A stretch of DNA of 34,879 nt from Planctomycetaceae bacterium (GCA_018660825.1 JABJJO010000072.1:1-34879); one strand, 5' to 3'. Positions 1-8,997 are shown, numbered from the stretch's first letter. Program-made: numbers and translations. Notes: generated by a model from the letters alone, not told the origin.

Positions 1-132
1 ATTGTCGTTGCCGAAGAAGCACCTGCTGAAGAAGCACCTGCCGAAGAAGCACCTGCCGAAGAAGCACCTGCTGAAGAAGCACCTGCCGAAGAAGCACCTG
101 CCGAAGAAGCACCTGCCGAAGAAGACGAGTAG
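1..132 (+). CDS. rpsB: 30S ribosomal protein S2, C-terminal tail (partial)
   Basis: Frame 1 is open from the window edge to a TAG at 130-132 and gives 43 residues: IVV, seven copies of AEEAP, then AEEDE. Only this acidic low-complexity tail is inside the window, so no S2 fold residue can be seen. The assignment comes from position: the next gene is tsf, and rpsB-tsf-pyrH-frr is a conserved bacterial order. S2 proteins of several phyla carry Ala/Glu/Pro-rich C-terminal extensions, which fits. An unrelated protein with an acidic tail is possible but unlikely here. S2 binds the 30S subunit at the head-body junction; the tail would be surface exposed and disordered. Confidence 0.82.
   Translation: MVVAEEAPAEEAPAEEAPAEEAPAEEAPAEEAPAEEAPAEEDE
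10..114 (+). repeat. 15-bp tandem repeat, 7 copies, coding (AEEAP)n
   Basis: The unit GCY GAA GAA GCA CCT is repeated seven times without interruption. The only variation is the third base of the first Ala codon (C,T,C,C,T,C,C across the units). The repeat starts before or near the window edge and degenerates after 114 into AEEDE. Near-identity at the DNA level suggests copy-number change by slippage and not an ancient protein repeat. Confidence 0.95.
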
Positions 133-323
133 TCGCTAAGCGGAACTTTGCTTATTACAGTATCTGCAATAACTTCGATGCGGTGTTTACCACACTATTC
201 GTCGCTATTAATATATGGCTTGTGCGAAAAGCCGACGTTTTTAACTAATTTAAATTTACTAACTCGCCAGCGGGTCCAGACTCCCACTTGCGACATACTA
301 ATTCCAATTCAAGGAGAAATGAC

Positions 324-1199
324 ATGGCAGTAACAGCTGCATTAGTCAAAGAACTTCGAGACAAAACTGGCCTTCCCATGATGGATTGCAAAAAAGCACT
401 CATCGAATGTGACGGCGATACCCAAGCAGCTATCGATTGGTTGCGAGATCGAGGAGCTGAAATTTTCGAAAAGCGTTCTGGTCGCACAACCGACTTTGGC
501 CGTTTCGGTCAATACTTAGGTTTGGACAAAGCCGCTTGTGCCATGGTCGAATTAAAATGTGAAAGCGCGCCAGTTACCACTCACGAAGAGTTCATTCAAT
601 ATGCTGACGACTTAGCACAAGCTGCCGCTGAAAATCCAAGTGCGACTGACGCAGACGCTTTGCTGGCATTACCGTGCCCGAGCAAAGACGGTGTAACATT
701 AGCTGAAGTCAAAGACGAGATCTTCAATCGCATCCGCGAAGTGTTCAACATTGGCCGAATCGTTCGCCTCGAAAATGGCTGTGCTGGCTATGTGCATAAC
801 GCAGGTACTATCTCTGGAGTTATCTTGGCCGTCGAAGGTGGCGACGAAGAATCTGCTAGAGATATCTGCATGCACATCGCAGCGATGCGACCAACGGTTG
901 CAAAACCAGATGATTTGCCTCAAGAACTTGTCGACGCCGAGCGCCAATCACTACGTGACGCAGCGCTTGCTGAAGGCAAACCTGAAAACATCGTCGATCA
1001 AATGGTCGAAGGTCGCATGCGGAATTTTCTTGAGAGCCAAGGCGTGCTATCCGAACAGACTTACGTAAAAGACGACAGCCAATCCGTCGGCAAATTCGCC
1101 GCTAGCAAAGAAATGAAGCTCCTGCAATTCGTACGTTGGGAACTCGGTGATGATGCTGAAGAATCTAGTGCAGCTGAATCAGAAGACGCTGGCGAATAG
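324..1199 (+). CDS. tsf: Translation elongation factor Ts
   Basis: Encodes 291 residues; EF-Ts is the nucleotide exchange factor of EF-Tu. The N-terminal UBA-like segment has the family signature TGLPMMDCKKAL followed by GDTQAAIDWLRDRG. A dimerisation/core region follows, and the end is an acidic Glu/Ser/Ala tail. The ATG at 324 is chosen because AAGGAG at 311-316 lies just upstream; an in-frame ATG at 288 has no such site and would add 12 unconserved residues. The usual VNxETDFVAxN motif that contacts EF-Tu is absent, and the equivalent stretch reads ELKCESAPVTTHEEF. I recall similar CESAPV sequences in other planctomycetes, so this is probably lineage-typical. A strong terminator follows. 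Confidence 0.95.
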   Translation: MAVTAALVKELRDKTGLPMMDCKKALIECDGDTQAAIDWLRDRGAEIFEKRSGRTTDFGRFGQYLGLDKAACAMVELKCESAPVTTHEEFIQYADDLAQAAAENPSATDADALLALPCPSKDGVTLAEVKDEIFNRIREVFNIGRIVRLENGCAGYVHNAGTISGVILAVEGGDEESARDICMHIAAMRPTVAKPDDLPQELVDAERQSLRDAALAEGKPENIVDQMVEGRMRNFLESQGVLSEQTYVKDDSQSVGKFAASKEMKLLQFVRWELGDDAEESSAAESEDAGE

Positions 1200-1221
1200 T
1201 CGAAATACAATAGCAGAATTT

Positions 1222-1254
1222 GTGAGCCCCGAGTAAAATCGGGGCTTACTTTTT
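1222..1254 (+). terminator. Rho-independent terminator after tsf
   Basis: An 11-bp stem (GTGAGCCCCGA with TCGGGGCTTAC, one G-T wobble) closes a 6-base loop (1233-1238) and is followed directly by TTTTT. It lies 22 bases after the tsf stop and separates rpsB-tsf from pyrH-frr, so pyrH probably has its own promoter or depends on read-through. Confidence 0.85.
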
Positions 1255-1322
1255 GCACTTTTACTGCTACCCTAATCCAAAACTGACAGACACCAATAAT
1301 TCATTATTGAAGGACTCCAAGT

Positions 1323-2060
1323 ATGACTGCCGCAGCAGCCGAAACAAATCCTATCTTTCGTCGTGTTATCCTCAAGCTTTCCGGTGAAAGTCTAAGCCGT
1401 GCTGGCGAGCGTGGTATCAACATGGAAGAAGTTGCTAATATTTCTCGACAAATCAAACTTGCCGTAGAGCAAGGTTGCCAAGTTGCGATCGTATGCGGAG
1501 GTGGTAACATCCTACGTGGTGCTCAGTTCAAAGAAAAAAATGTAGCGATCCACGAAGCGACTGCACATTACATGGGAATGCTAGCGACAGTCATCAACGC
1601 ATTAGCCTTGCAAGATGCTCTGGAATGCATTGGCTGTCAAACCCGCGTCATGTCAGCGATTCGGATGGACGGAGTGGCTGAACCTTACATTCGCCGCCGC
1701 GCAAGCAGACACTTAGAAAAAGGCCGCATCGTTATTTTAGCTGCTGGAACAGGCAGCCCGTACGTCACCACGGACACCGCAGCCGCCCAACGTGCGATGG
1801 AGTTAGAAGCAGATATTCTCCTGAAAGCAACTCGAGTCGACGGTGTTTACAGCGAAGACCCTGAAAAGAACCCCCATGCGGTATTTTATCCCGAGTTGGA
1901 TTTCCAGACGGTAATGGAACAGGGCTTACGGGTGATGGACAGCACTGCCATTTCACATTGCTTGGAAAACAAAATGCCCGTCTTAGTGTTCAACTACAAG
2001 ACGGACGGGAATATTGTACGGGCTGTACAAGGCGAAAAGATCGGTACTCGGATTAGCTAA
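1323..2060 (+). CDS. pyrH: UMP kinase
   Basis: Encodes 245 residues, the usual length for bacterial UMP kinase of the amino-acid-kinase fold, which phosphorylates UMP to UDP for pyrimidine nucleotide synthesis in the cytoplasm. Visible motifs are LKLSGESL near the N terminus, the glycine-rich CGGGNILRG, the [18 protein letters not shown] helix, the UMP-region [13 protein letters not shown], the nucleotide-binding [14 protein letters not shown] and [14 protein letters not shown]. The ATG at 1323 is preceded by AAGGA at 1310-1314. It sits between tsf and frr in the standard order. Confidence 0.97.
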   Translation: MTAAAAETNPIFRRVILKLSGESLSRAGERGINMEEVANISRQIKLAVEQGCQVAIVCGGGNILRGAQFKEKNVAIHEATAHYMGMLATVINALALQDALECIGCQTRVMSAIRMDGVAEPYIRRRASRHLEKGRIVILAAGTGSPYVTTDTAAAQRAMELEADILLKATRVDGVYSEDPEKNPHAVFYPELDFQTVMEQGLRVMDSTAISHCLENKMPVLVFNYKTDGNIVRAVQGEKIGTRIS

Positions 2061-2068
2061 ACTAATGA

Positions 2069-2092
2069 CCTGTCAAATGGTGATCAGGTTTT
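2069..2092 (+). terminator. Possible weak terminator after pyrH
   Basis: CCTGTCA pairs with TGATCAGG (one bulged T) around a 5-base loop and is followed by TTTT. The stem is short, so this may only attenuate read-through into frr. Confidence 0.35.
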
Positions 2093-2209
2093 CGATAGTA
2101 CAAACACTAGACAACGACCATCGGCATCAGTGATAATTACTATTGCAAATCATATTTCTAGCGTATCTAAAATAAGAACATTCACAATTTAGACGAAAAG
2201 AATTCTCCA

Positions 2210-2770
2210 ATGTACGACCAAATTCTAATGGACACCGAAGAACGCATGGACAAAGCCGTAGAACATTTACGGAGCAACCTAGCTGGCATTCGCACAGGAC
2301 GAGCGAACCCAGGGTTGGTGGATTCCATCAAGGTCGACTGCTATGGTTCACAAACTCCACTAAAGCAACTCGCCAGTGTTGGTTGCCCGGAACCGCAACA
2401 AATCGTCATTCGTCCGTATGACCCTAGTGTCATCAAGGACATTGAAAAGGCATTAATCGCTAGTGACCTTGGATTCAATCCTCAAGGAGACGGTAATGTA
2501 GTGCGTATCAACATCCCTGCCTTATCGGGTGAAGTGCGACAAAAAATGGTCTCACGAATCAAGGAGCTAGCCGAAGAAACTCGCGTCTCGATTCGTAATG
2601 TTCGTCGTGATGGAAACAAAGCTGCAGATCAAGCTGAAAAAGATAAGAACCTAAATGAAGATTTGCGAGATGACCTCAAAAACGAGATTCAAGATTTGAC
2701 AAAGAAATATGAAACCAGTGTAAATGAAGCTGCTCAAAACCGAGAAAAAGAAGTTATGGAAGCTAGCTAG
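2210..2770 (+). CDS. frr: Ribosome recycling factor
   Basis: Encodes 186 residues, the normal family length. With EF-G, RRF splits post-termination ribosomes into subunits. The sequence shows the RRF hallmarks: an N-terminal helix with MDKAVEHLRSNLAGIRTGRANPGLVDSI, the domain II beta segment with TPLKQLASV and IRPYDPSVIKDIEKAL, and the long C-terminal helices with RISIR-like VSIRNVRRDGN and a charged coiled region. The ribosome binding site before ATG 2210 is weak (a purine-rich GAAAAGAA only). The 149-base leader after pyrH contains a weak hairpin and no other gene. Confidence 0.97.
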   Translation: MYDQILMDTEERMDKAVEHLRSNLAGIRTGRANPGLVDSIKVDCYGSQTPLKQLASVGCPEPQQIVIRPYDPSVIKDIEKALIASDLGFNPQGDGNVVRINIPALSGEVRQKMVSRIKELAEETRVSIRNVRRDGNKAADQAEKDKNLNEDLRDDLKNEIQDLTKKYETSVNEAAQNREKEVMEAS

Positions 2771-2849
2771 TAAAAGCAAGCAGGGCTTAACTACAACAAT
2801 TCAAACATCGTTGTTTGTCATTTTTAATCTATTGAGGTTTACGCATTTC

Positions 2850-3722
2850 ATGACTCAAAGCCAACGATTCCTTTTGATAACCCCTTTTTTTTTGTTTAGC
2901 TTCAGTTGTTTTTTGACTATATTTTTGAATCCCGCATGCGACCTCAGAGCTGCTGCTAAAGGACGAGCGCAGCAGGTTGTGTTTCAAGACTCGCCCATCG
3001 TGATCGCACACCGCGGAGACAGTGCGACACATCCCGAGAATACTCTGCCGGCGTTTCGCTCAGCGATTAAAGCCAAAGCGGATATGATCGAACTCGATTA
3101 CTATCACAGCAGCGATGGGATTCCTTTCACTTTTCATGATTCTACCCTCGACCGCACAACCAACGTCACGCAGAAACTGGGACTCACCAAAGTCCCCGCG
3201 GGTTCACTCGCATGGGACAAATTGAAGGTACTTGATGCCGGTCTGTGGAAAAACAAACAATTTCAAGGCACGAAGATCCCAACACTTATTGAAAGCCTCG
3301 ACACAATCCAACAAGGTTCCGTCACGTTGATTGAACGCAAAAAAGGCGATGCTAAAACCGCGGTTGCCTTGCTACAAACACATAAACTCGTCGCAGATGT
3401 CGTCGTTCAAGCATTTGATTGGGACTACTTGAAAACCTGCCACAAGCTTTGCCCCGATTTAATTCTAGGTGCCTTGGGTGGAGGTGAATTTGCGCAGTCC
3501 GATATTTCCAAGATCAAACTTGCCGGCGCACAGGTGGTCGGTTGGAGTTATAAGGACGTGACGCCAGAGATGATCAAGCTGGTTCATGCGCAAGGTTGGA
3601 AGCTATGGGTGTACACAGTGAACGATCCGGTAGAAGCTTCGCACCTTGTCGCCGCGGGTATTGACGGTATTATTACAGATACACCTGCACAAATCCGTAG
3701 TGTTTTGAAGTTGACGAAGTAA
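2850..3722 (+). CDS. Secreted glycerophosphodiester phosphodiesterase
   Basis: Encodes 290 residues. A hydrophobic segment at about 7-27 is a signal peptide or anchor; the GDPD domain fills the rest. Catalytic signatures are visible: AHRGDSATHPENTLPAF (His54, Arg55, Glu63), the metal ligands in IELDYYHSSDG (Glu81, Asp83) and His96 in FTFHDSTLDRTTN. Near the C terminus WKLWVYTVND and GIDGIITDTPA are typical of the TIM barrel end. It would hydrolyse glycerophosphodiesters to glycerol-3-phosphate and an alcohol in the periplasm. I chose the ATG at 2850 because it follows GAGG at 2834-2837 and starts just before the signal peptide. The frame stays open back to 2724, but that part overlaps frr and is not conserved-looking. 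Confidence 0.92.
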   Translation: MTQSQRFLLITPFFLFSFSCFLTIFLNPACDLRAAAKGRAQQVVFQDSPIVIAHRGDSATHPENTLPAFRSAIKAKADMIELDYYHSSDGIPFTFHDSTLDRTTNVTQKLGLTKVPAGSLAWDKLKVLDAGLWKNKQFQGTKIPTLIESLDTIQQGSVTLIERKKGDAKTAVALLQTHKLVADVVVQAFDWDYLKTCHKLCPDLILGALGGGEFAQSDISKIKLAGAQVVGWSYKDVTPEMIKLVHAQGWKLWVYTVNDPVEASHLVAAGIDGIITDTPAQIRSVLKLTK

Positions 3723-3765
3723 TCAAAAACAAATCGACTCACTTCCATGAGAGAAATCCCCCGCT

Positions 3766-5661
3766 GTGGTAGCAAATGAAATTCAATTTCAGTGCCCTCA
3801 TTGCAATGCACAGCACCGAGTACCAGTGGAATTCGCCGGCAATCGTCAACCTTGTTCAGAGTGTGGCCAGACAATTCGGCTACCCGCATACGTCCCCGAA
3901 TCACAGACACCCAATACTCACTCGTCCTCGTCGAGCGGTAGTCACCGGAATATAGCGGGTTCACTCGTCCTGAGTTGCCCTAGTTGTCAAACTCAGCTAT
4001 TTGCGAAGGCCGACCAAATTGGTCAAGAGGTGTTATGCGAAAATTGCTTAGAATCGGTCCTTATTGAAACACCGATTGAAGCACCAACTGTACAGCAAAA
4101 GCAATCACACGAACAACCTGTGGAACAAATAGCAGAACCGACGATTGACCTAGCTCAGGTACTACTACCGCCATCCCATTCAGAACCAACAGAAGCAATA
4201 GAGCCCACAGAAGAAATCATTGATCTTGAACCGATTGATGACCTTGAAGGATTCGCGGATTACAACATAGATCCGGCTCCTTCTAGTTCAACAACTCAGC
4301 CGCCACAGCCAACATTACCAGTCACTACTAGCGAATTTGAATTAGTAGTCCAATGGAATATCGCTTGCCAGACCTGCAACATACATTTGACGGTAACTCC
4401 CGCGGATATTGGTGAAACCGTGCAATGTCCAGACTGTTCTGGTCCAACAACAGTCGCTGAGCCTGCTAAATTACCAATACCTATGCGCCGCCGGATTGAT
4501 GTAACCAGCAATTCGGGTCATAAAAAAAATAGTGCTGGAACCAAGATTGCGATCAAGGCCGTTAAACAACCTGCGGCAGCAAAGCCTGAAGTCGAGTATG
4601 AACTGGTAGTCGAATGGGCTATTGCTTGCCCTGTATGCAATACTGCCATAACAGCAACACCGGCAGACATTGGTTCCACAGTCGCCTGCCCCGACTGTTT
4701 TAAGCCGTTGCCCATCGAACATCCAAATCCAATGCCAACTCCAGTCAAAAGAATAAAACGTATCGCAGAATCGGAGGTCATCACAGGACAACCTGACTTT
4801 GACCTTTCAGCATCTCCAAATCTACGAGAACAAATTGGCCGCGAACCCGAAGTTATCGGCAATGTGCTACTCGAACAAGCGGAACAGGAGCACAAGCAAA
4901 TTGTCGCAGCCGAAAATAACTTCGATGACATATCGTGGCTACAAATGCTATTGATGATTGGAACCAACGTGGTCTTATTATCACGTGTTGCATTGCTTGC
5001 TGTTGCTTGGATCGTAAACGTTGGCATTTTTAAAATGGGAACAACCGTTGGGGATCATCCTGCCCAGGCCATCATGATTTTTATGATTGGTGCAATTTCA
5101 TTGATCGTCGCTATCGCAATCAGCATTTTTGCATTCACAACCTTAATTAACATTGTCAGACAAACGGCTTATGGCGATTTGGAAATAACGGAATGGCCAC
5201 CATTTGATATAGTGGCCTGGCTTCATGAATCTCTCATTATTTATGTTGCGCTGGGAACCGCAGTCATCCCCGCAGCAGTGTTAAACGTTCTACTTTCACT
5301 AATCCTTGACGATAAGTGGAGATTCATACCGTTAGGGCTTGCCATTTTAGTAACGGCTACCGTCTTTCCCTTCACCATGCTGTCGATTTTCGAGAACAAC
5401 CGCTTTTACTTACCATTTTCAAAAGTGCTGCAGCAGCGGATCATGCGATTTCCAGAACTATTCGTTAAATTCGCCTTCACTTCGATACCAATGATCATCG
5501 TGTCTATGCTTGCATTTCCCGTTACGCTGCTAGCCGATAGCTTCGTCATCACAGCGATCGGCATCACCATCATTTGGATTTGCTTAGTTATTTACTCCCG
5601 CAACATTGGAATCTACGCTTCCTTCCTCGCACGCGTCAGCGAAGAACAAAATCTGCAATAA
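3766..5661 (+). CDS. Membrane protein with four CxxC-x16-CxxC zinc ribbons
   Basis: Encodes 631 residues from a GTG start; GAGAGA at 3749-3754 is a possible ribosome binding site and no in-frame ATG fits better. Four zinc ribbons, each with exactly 16 residues between the CxxC pairs, start at residues 10, 71, 201 and 288. The third and fourth share a longer repeat (ELVV-W-IAC then TPADIG-TV-CPDC), so they arose by duplication. An acidic Pro/Glu-rich linker separates ribbons two and three. From residue 390 onward there are about six membrane segments (393-420, 436-465, 487-514, 521-542, 565-590, 592-615). The ribbons probably sit in the cytoplasm. Function unknown; similar ribbon-plus-membrane proteins are common in planctomycetes. 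Confidence 0.85.
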   Translation: MVANEIQFQCPHCNAQHRVPVEFAGNRQPCSECGQTIRLPAYVPESQTPNTHSSSSSGSHRNIAGSLVLSCPSCQTQLFAKADQIGQEVLCENCLESVLIETPIEAPTVQQKQSHEQPVEQIAEPTIDLAQVLLPPSHSEPTEAIEPTEEIIDLEPIDDLEGFADYNIDPAPSSSTTQPPQPTLPVTTSEFELVVQWNIACQTCNIHLTVTPADIGETVQCPDCSGPTTVAEPAKLPIPMRRRIDVTSNSGHKKNSAGTKIAIKAVKQPAAAKPEVEYELVVEWAIACPVCNTAITATPADIGSTVACPDCFKPLPIEHPNPMPTPVKRIKRIAESEVITGQPDFDLSASPNLREQIGREPEVIGNVLLEQAEQEHKQIVAAENNFDDISWLQMLLMIGTNVVLLSRVALLAVAWIVNVGIFKMGTTVGDHPAQAIMIFMIGAISLIVAIAISIFAFTTLINIVRQTAYGDLEITEWPPFDIVAWLHESLIIYVALGTAVIPAAVLNVLLSLILDDKWRFIPLGLAILVTATVFPFTMLSIFENNRFYLPFSKVLQQRIMRFPELFVKFAFTSIPMIIVSMLAFPVTLLADSFVITAIGITIIWICLVIYSRNIGIYASFLARVSEEQNLQ

Positions 5662-5784
5662 ACCATACAGCATGGGGCAACCGGCAGTCACCGGAGACTC
5701 TCAGTTTCTTGGTGCGGATTAGAGAGATGAAGATCCAAACTCATTAAACTGCATCATCAACGGTACCTAACCTATCCCTGCTGG

Positions 5785-7647
5785 TCATTCCGCATCCACA
5801 AAGCGCTGCAAATCATTTTCAATCAACTGAATCACCGCGTTAAGAATGGCCTGAGTTTTTTCGACGCTGTGACCCGTTTCGATATCAGCTCTGGTAAACG
5901 TATAGAATTTTATTTTGGGTTCGGTGCCCGATGGACGGATAGCAACATAATGTCCAGCGGTCGATAACTCAAAAAACAGCAAGTTATCGGTGGGCCCAGG
6001 GAATACCGTCACACCTGCAGCGGTTGTTATCTGGTGAGTTAAGTAATCGCGCATCTTCATTACCTGCAACCCACCAAGCTCACGCGGGCTTACGTTGCGT
6101 AGTTGATCCATCACGTGTTGCATCCGCTGCATTCCGCTACTTCCAGGCATATAGATGGTCTTCAAACTTTCTTGATACACGCCGAACTGTTTGTAAAGTG
6201 AAGCAAGAAAATCATGTAACGTTTTCCCTTGTTGTTTTAGATCATCCGCCAACTCACACACCAACATGCAAGCTGCTGCACCATCCTTGTCGCGGCAATA
6301 ATCGCCAACCATAAATCCATGCGACTCTTCCGTGCCATAGATGAAATCGTTGGCTCCACCTTCATCGATCGCTGAGGCAATCCACTTAAAACCAACCAAC
6401 AAATCATCGCGTGTCTGAATACCATAGTGCTCACCAATCCGCCGTAATAACGAAGTTGTCACTAAAGTGGTGACCTGGAAACTCGTTGAGGTTAGTAGAT
6501 CCTGATCCTGCAACGATTGCATTCGGTAGGCAGCTAGCATCGCACAAAGTTGGTTGCCATTGAATGTCTTCCATTCGCTTTCGCGAGATAAACTCACCGG
6601 CGCCGCACACCCCATCCGGTCCGCGTCAGGATCAGTCGCTAAGACAATATCGGCACCTTCTTGTTGAGCATATTTAATAATCAAATCAAACACTGCTGGG
6701 TTTTCAGGATTTGAAACATGGTTAGGCACATTTGTGAAATTAGGATCTGGCTCAGCATGGTCCGGAAAAACAACCACATTATCAAACTGGCACGCCTGTA
6801 AGATTGCTGGCACGACAAACCCACCAACTCCGTGCAGCGGCGAATAGATCACCTTCAATCCTCGAGCAGTCTGACTATCTGAAGAAAGGCGCGGAGGGAT
6901 GCAATGTTCGACAACGGCAGATCGATAGAGCTCATCAATCTCCGCGGTGCAAATCGTCACGTCACCAGATCTGACTGCTTCGTCAAAATCACAAGCCTTT
7001 ATATTATCAACGTGCTCCATCACCTGTTCAATAATACCGACATCGTGTGGGGGTAATATTTGACCACCATCATTCCAATAAATTTTTACCGCGTTATCAC
7101 TCGGCGGATTATGACTTGCGGTAACCATGATGCCGCACGCACATTTCTTTTGCCGCACTAAAAATGATACTTGTGGTGTAGCGCGGTACTCATCTAAAAA
7201 ATAAACATGAAATCCGTTAGCTACCATGATGCCGGCACAGAGTTCTGCGAAATGTCGCGATTGGTGGCGCGTATCATAACCGATTGCACATGATAATCGC
7301 ACGTTTACTGTTGATTGTGTGGCTGATGTATTGAGCACGTATTTTGCTAAGCCCTGGGCGCTTTCACCAATTGTACGATCATTGATTACATTGGATCCGA
7401 ATGGATGCATCCGCCCGCGACGCCCGCCAGTGCCGAATGGAATTACTCTCCAAAATACGTCGTCCAACTCCTGCCAACTTTCTTCGCCGATAGCCTTACC
7501 AATCCCCGAAACGTATTCAGCATAACGCGATTGCGTTAACCATAGCGTTAAGTTGTTAAGCGCAGAATCTGAAAGCAAACCGGCATGCGCAGCAGCTTGT
7601 GAGCGGTTAACCAATTCTGTTATATCTATTTTATCTGGTTGGTCCAT
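5785..7647 (-). CDS. Phosphohexomutase (phosphoglucomutase/phosphomannomutase, PgcA type)
   Basis: Encodes 620 residues, the size of the larger alpha-D-phosphohexomutases such as Bacillus PgcA and eukaryotic PGM2. All four active-site loops are present: the phosphoserine loop TASHNP with Ser178, the metal loop DPDADR at 339-344, the sugar loop GTEESHG at 438-444, and the phosphate loop RPSGTEPK at 571-578. It would interconvert hexose-1- and hexose-6-phosphates, feeding nucleotide sugars for envelope glycans. Substrate choice (glucose, mannose or deoxyribose phosphate) cannot be decided from sequence alone. It is transcribed alone, divergent from the quinone reductase, with a TATAAT at 7698-7703 upstream. 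Confidence 0.93.
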   Translation of the reverse strand: MDQPDKIDITELVNRSQAAAHAGLLSDSALNNLTLWLTQSRYAEYVSGIGKAIGEESWQELDDVFWRVIPFGTGGRRGRMHPFGSNVINDRTIGESAQGLAKYVLNTSATQSTVNVRLSCAIGYDTRHQSRHFAELCAGIMVANGFHVYFLDEYRATPQVSFLVRQKKCACGIMVTASHNPPSDNAVKIYWNDGGQILPPHDVGIIEQVMEHVDNIKACDFDEAVRSGDVTICTAEIDELYRSAVVEHCIPPRLSSDSQTARGLKVIYSPLHGVGGFVVPAILQACQFDNVVVFPDHAEPDPNFTNVPNHVSNPENPAVFDLIIKYAQQEGADIVLATDPDADRMGCAAPVSLSRESEWKTFNGNQLCAMLAAYRMQSLQDQDLLTSTSFQVTTLVTTSLLRRIGEHYGIQTRDDLLVGFKWIASAIDEGGANDFIYGTEESHGFMVGDYCRDKDGAAACMLVCELADDLKQQGKTLHDFLASLYKQFGVYQESLKTIYMPGSSGMQRMQHVMDQLRNVSPRELGGLQVMKMRDYLTHQITTAAGVTVFPGPTDNLLFFELSTAGHYVAIRPSGTEPKIKFYTFTRADIETGHSVEKTQAILNAVIQLIENDLQRFVDAE

Positions 7648-7697
7648 CAGAATTTTACATCAACCTAAAATCTGTTCAAGTAAAACAACGAGTCTCG

Positions 7698-7703
7698 ATT
7701 ATA
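7698..7703 (-). promoter_or_regulatory. Possible -10 element of the phosphohexomutase gene
   Basis: A perfect TATAAT on the minus strand lies about 50 bases before the start codon at 7647. No good -35 hexamer is visible 16-18 bases upstream, so this is only suggestive. Confidence 0.28.
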
Positions 7704-7740
7704 CGCCGCGCAAGTGAAATTGGGCAGTTAACGCAATCAT

Positions 7741-7756
7741 ATTTCAGATATGAAAT
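7741..7756. other. Inverted repeat in a divergent promoter region
   Basis: ATTTCA-GATA-TGAAAT is a perfect 6-bp inverted repeat in the 271-base gap between two divergent genes. It could be an operator half-site pair, but no regulator gene is nearby. The rest of the gap (7648-7918) shows nothing else clear. Confidence 0.25.
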
Positions 7757-7918
7757 CGTAGTCGCACTTGCAACTCCCTGCAGATATCTAATCTCACGAA
7801 TATTAGGTACCGGGGGCATTACTTAATTCCCGCATGTTTACGTAGCCACGGTATTCGCTAAAATAGCACAACGCACTGTCTTAATTTAATGTACGTTTAC
7901 GCGAGGACATCCAATACG

Positions 7919-8914
7919 ATGAAAGCAGCATATATTACCGAATGTGGTCCCGCCGGTAACATTCAATTCGGCGACATTGATGCACCCGTTGCCAGTGGCA
8001 CTGAGGTTTTAGTCCGAGTGGGCGCTGTATCGCTGAACCCAGTCGATACGTATATTCGCAACGGTGCTAACTATTGGGAGCTACCACAACCGTTCGTCGT
8101 TGGTTGCGATTTAGCCGGTACCGTTGAAGCGATTGGCGATGACGTTACGCGATTCAAAGTTGGCGATCGCGTCTGGGGGACAAATCAAGGTTTGTTGGGC
8201 AAGCAAGGCACATTTGCTGAATTTTGTGCGGTGGAACAAAACGAACTCTATGCTACTCCGAGTAATGTAAGCGACAACGACGCCGCGGCTTGCTCTTTGG
8301 TAGGTGTTACGGCACATCTAGGGCTATTTCGCGACGCACAACTCCAAGCAGGTGAAACAATCTTTGTACATGGAGGTACCGGAGGGGTCGGAGCGATGGT
8401 ACTACAAATGGCGAAACGCTGTGGCGCCACAGTTATTACCACCGCCGGAAACGAAGAAAAAGCGGACCGCTGTCGAGAACTTGGTGCAGATATCGTCATC
8501 AACTATAACACGGAAGCCGAGTTGGAAGCGATCTTAGCAGCCGCTCCGGATGGTGTTGATGTGTTCTGGGAAACGCTCCGCGAACCCAACATGGAAGGCA
8601 TCATCTCCGTCATGAAAGAATACGGGCGAATTATCATTATGGCAGGCCGCGACGCTCGTCCTGAATTCCCCGTTGGCCCGTTCTACGTCAAGTGCCTGAA
8701 ACTAATGGGTTTTGTGATGTTCAAAGCGAATGATGAAGATCTGCAAAAGTGCGCCGAGGATATCAATCAATGGCTTAGCGACGGTTCACTTAAGGCTAAT
8801 ATCAGCCAAGTATTACCTATGTCCGAGGCTGCTACAGCGCACCAAATACAAGAAGACAGCACACTGAACCAATCTGGTGCCACAGCTGGAAAAATTGTGT
8901 TGATACCGTCGTAA
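7919..8914 (+). CDS. Zinc-less NADPH:quinone reductase-type MDR protein
   Basis: Encodes 331 residues of the medium-chain dehydrogenase/reductase superfamily. The N-terminal GroES-like part has VGCDLAGTVEAIGDDVTRFKVGDRV. The Rossmann part has HGGTGGVGAMVLQMAK (151-166) and RCRELGADIVINY. The cysteines and histidines that bind catalytic or structural zinc in alcohol dehydrogenases are missing, as in the quinone oxidoreductase/zeta-crystallin branch. It probably reduces a quinone or alpha,beta-unsaturated carbonyl with NADPH in the cytoplasm. The ATG at 7919 follows GCGAGGA at 7901-7907 and begins the conserved MKAAYI; an in-frame ATG at 7889 lacks a ribosome binding site. Its exact substrate is unknown. 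Confidence 0.92.
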   Translation: MKAAYITECGPAGNIQFGDIDAPVASGTEVLVRVGAVSLNPVDTYIRNGANYWELPQPFVVGCDLAGTVEAIGDDVTRFKVGDRVWGTNQGLLGKQGTFAEFCAVEQNELYATPSNVSDNDAAACSLVGVTAHLGLFRDAQLQAGETIFVHGGTGGVGAMVLQMAKRCGATVITTAGNEEKADRCRELGADIVINYNTEAELEAILAAAPDGVDVFWETLREPNMEGIISVMKEYGRIIIMAGRDARPEFPVGPFYVKCLKLMGFVMFKANDEDLQKCAEDINQWLSDGSLKANISQVLPMSEAATAHQIQEDSTLNQSGATAGKIVLIPS

Positions 8915-8967
8915 GCGATTTCCCTCCTGCAGTTTGTTTTAATGGGATTCTGCGAAACCGATCAATC

Positions 8968-8997
8968 TTGACCGTTTTTGCATAAACGACCTATACT
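8968..8997 (+). promoter_or_regulatory. Sigma70-type promoter for the foldase-SDR unit
   Basis: TTGACC (8968-8973) and TATACT (8992-8997) are separated by 18 bases. This is a good match to the housekeeping consensus and lies about 50 bases before the ATG at 9046. It is the best promoter-like sequence in the window. Confidence 0.55.

Noticed and set aside
2724-2849. Upstream extension of the phosphodiesterase frame into frr
   Set aside because: It overlaps the end of frr, has no ribosome binding site and would place the signal peptide 45 residues from the N terminus; the ATG at 2850 fits better.
4518-5027. 169-codon open frame antisense to the zinc-ribbon gene
   Set aside because: It is a mirror of a well-supported gene; its cysteine and serine content reflects the opposite strand and it has no recognisable domain.
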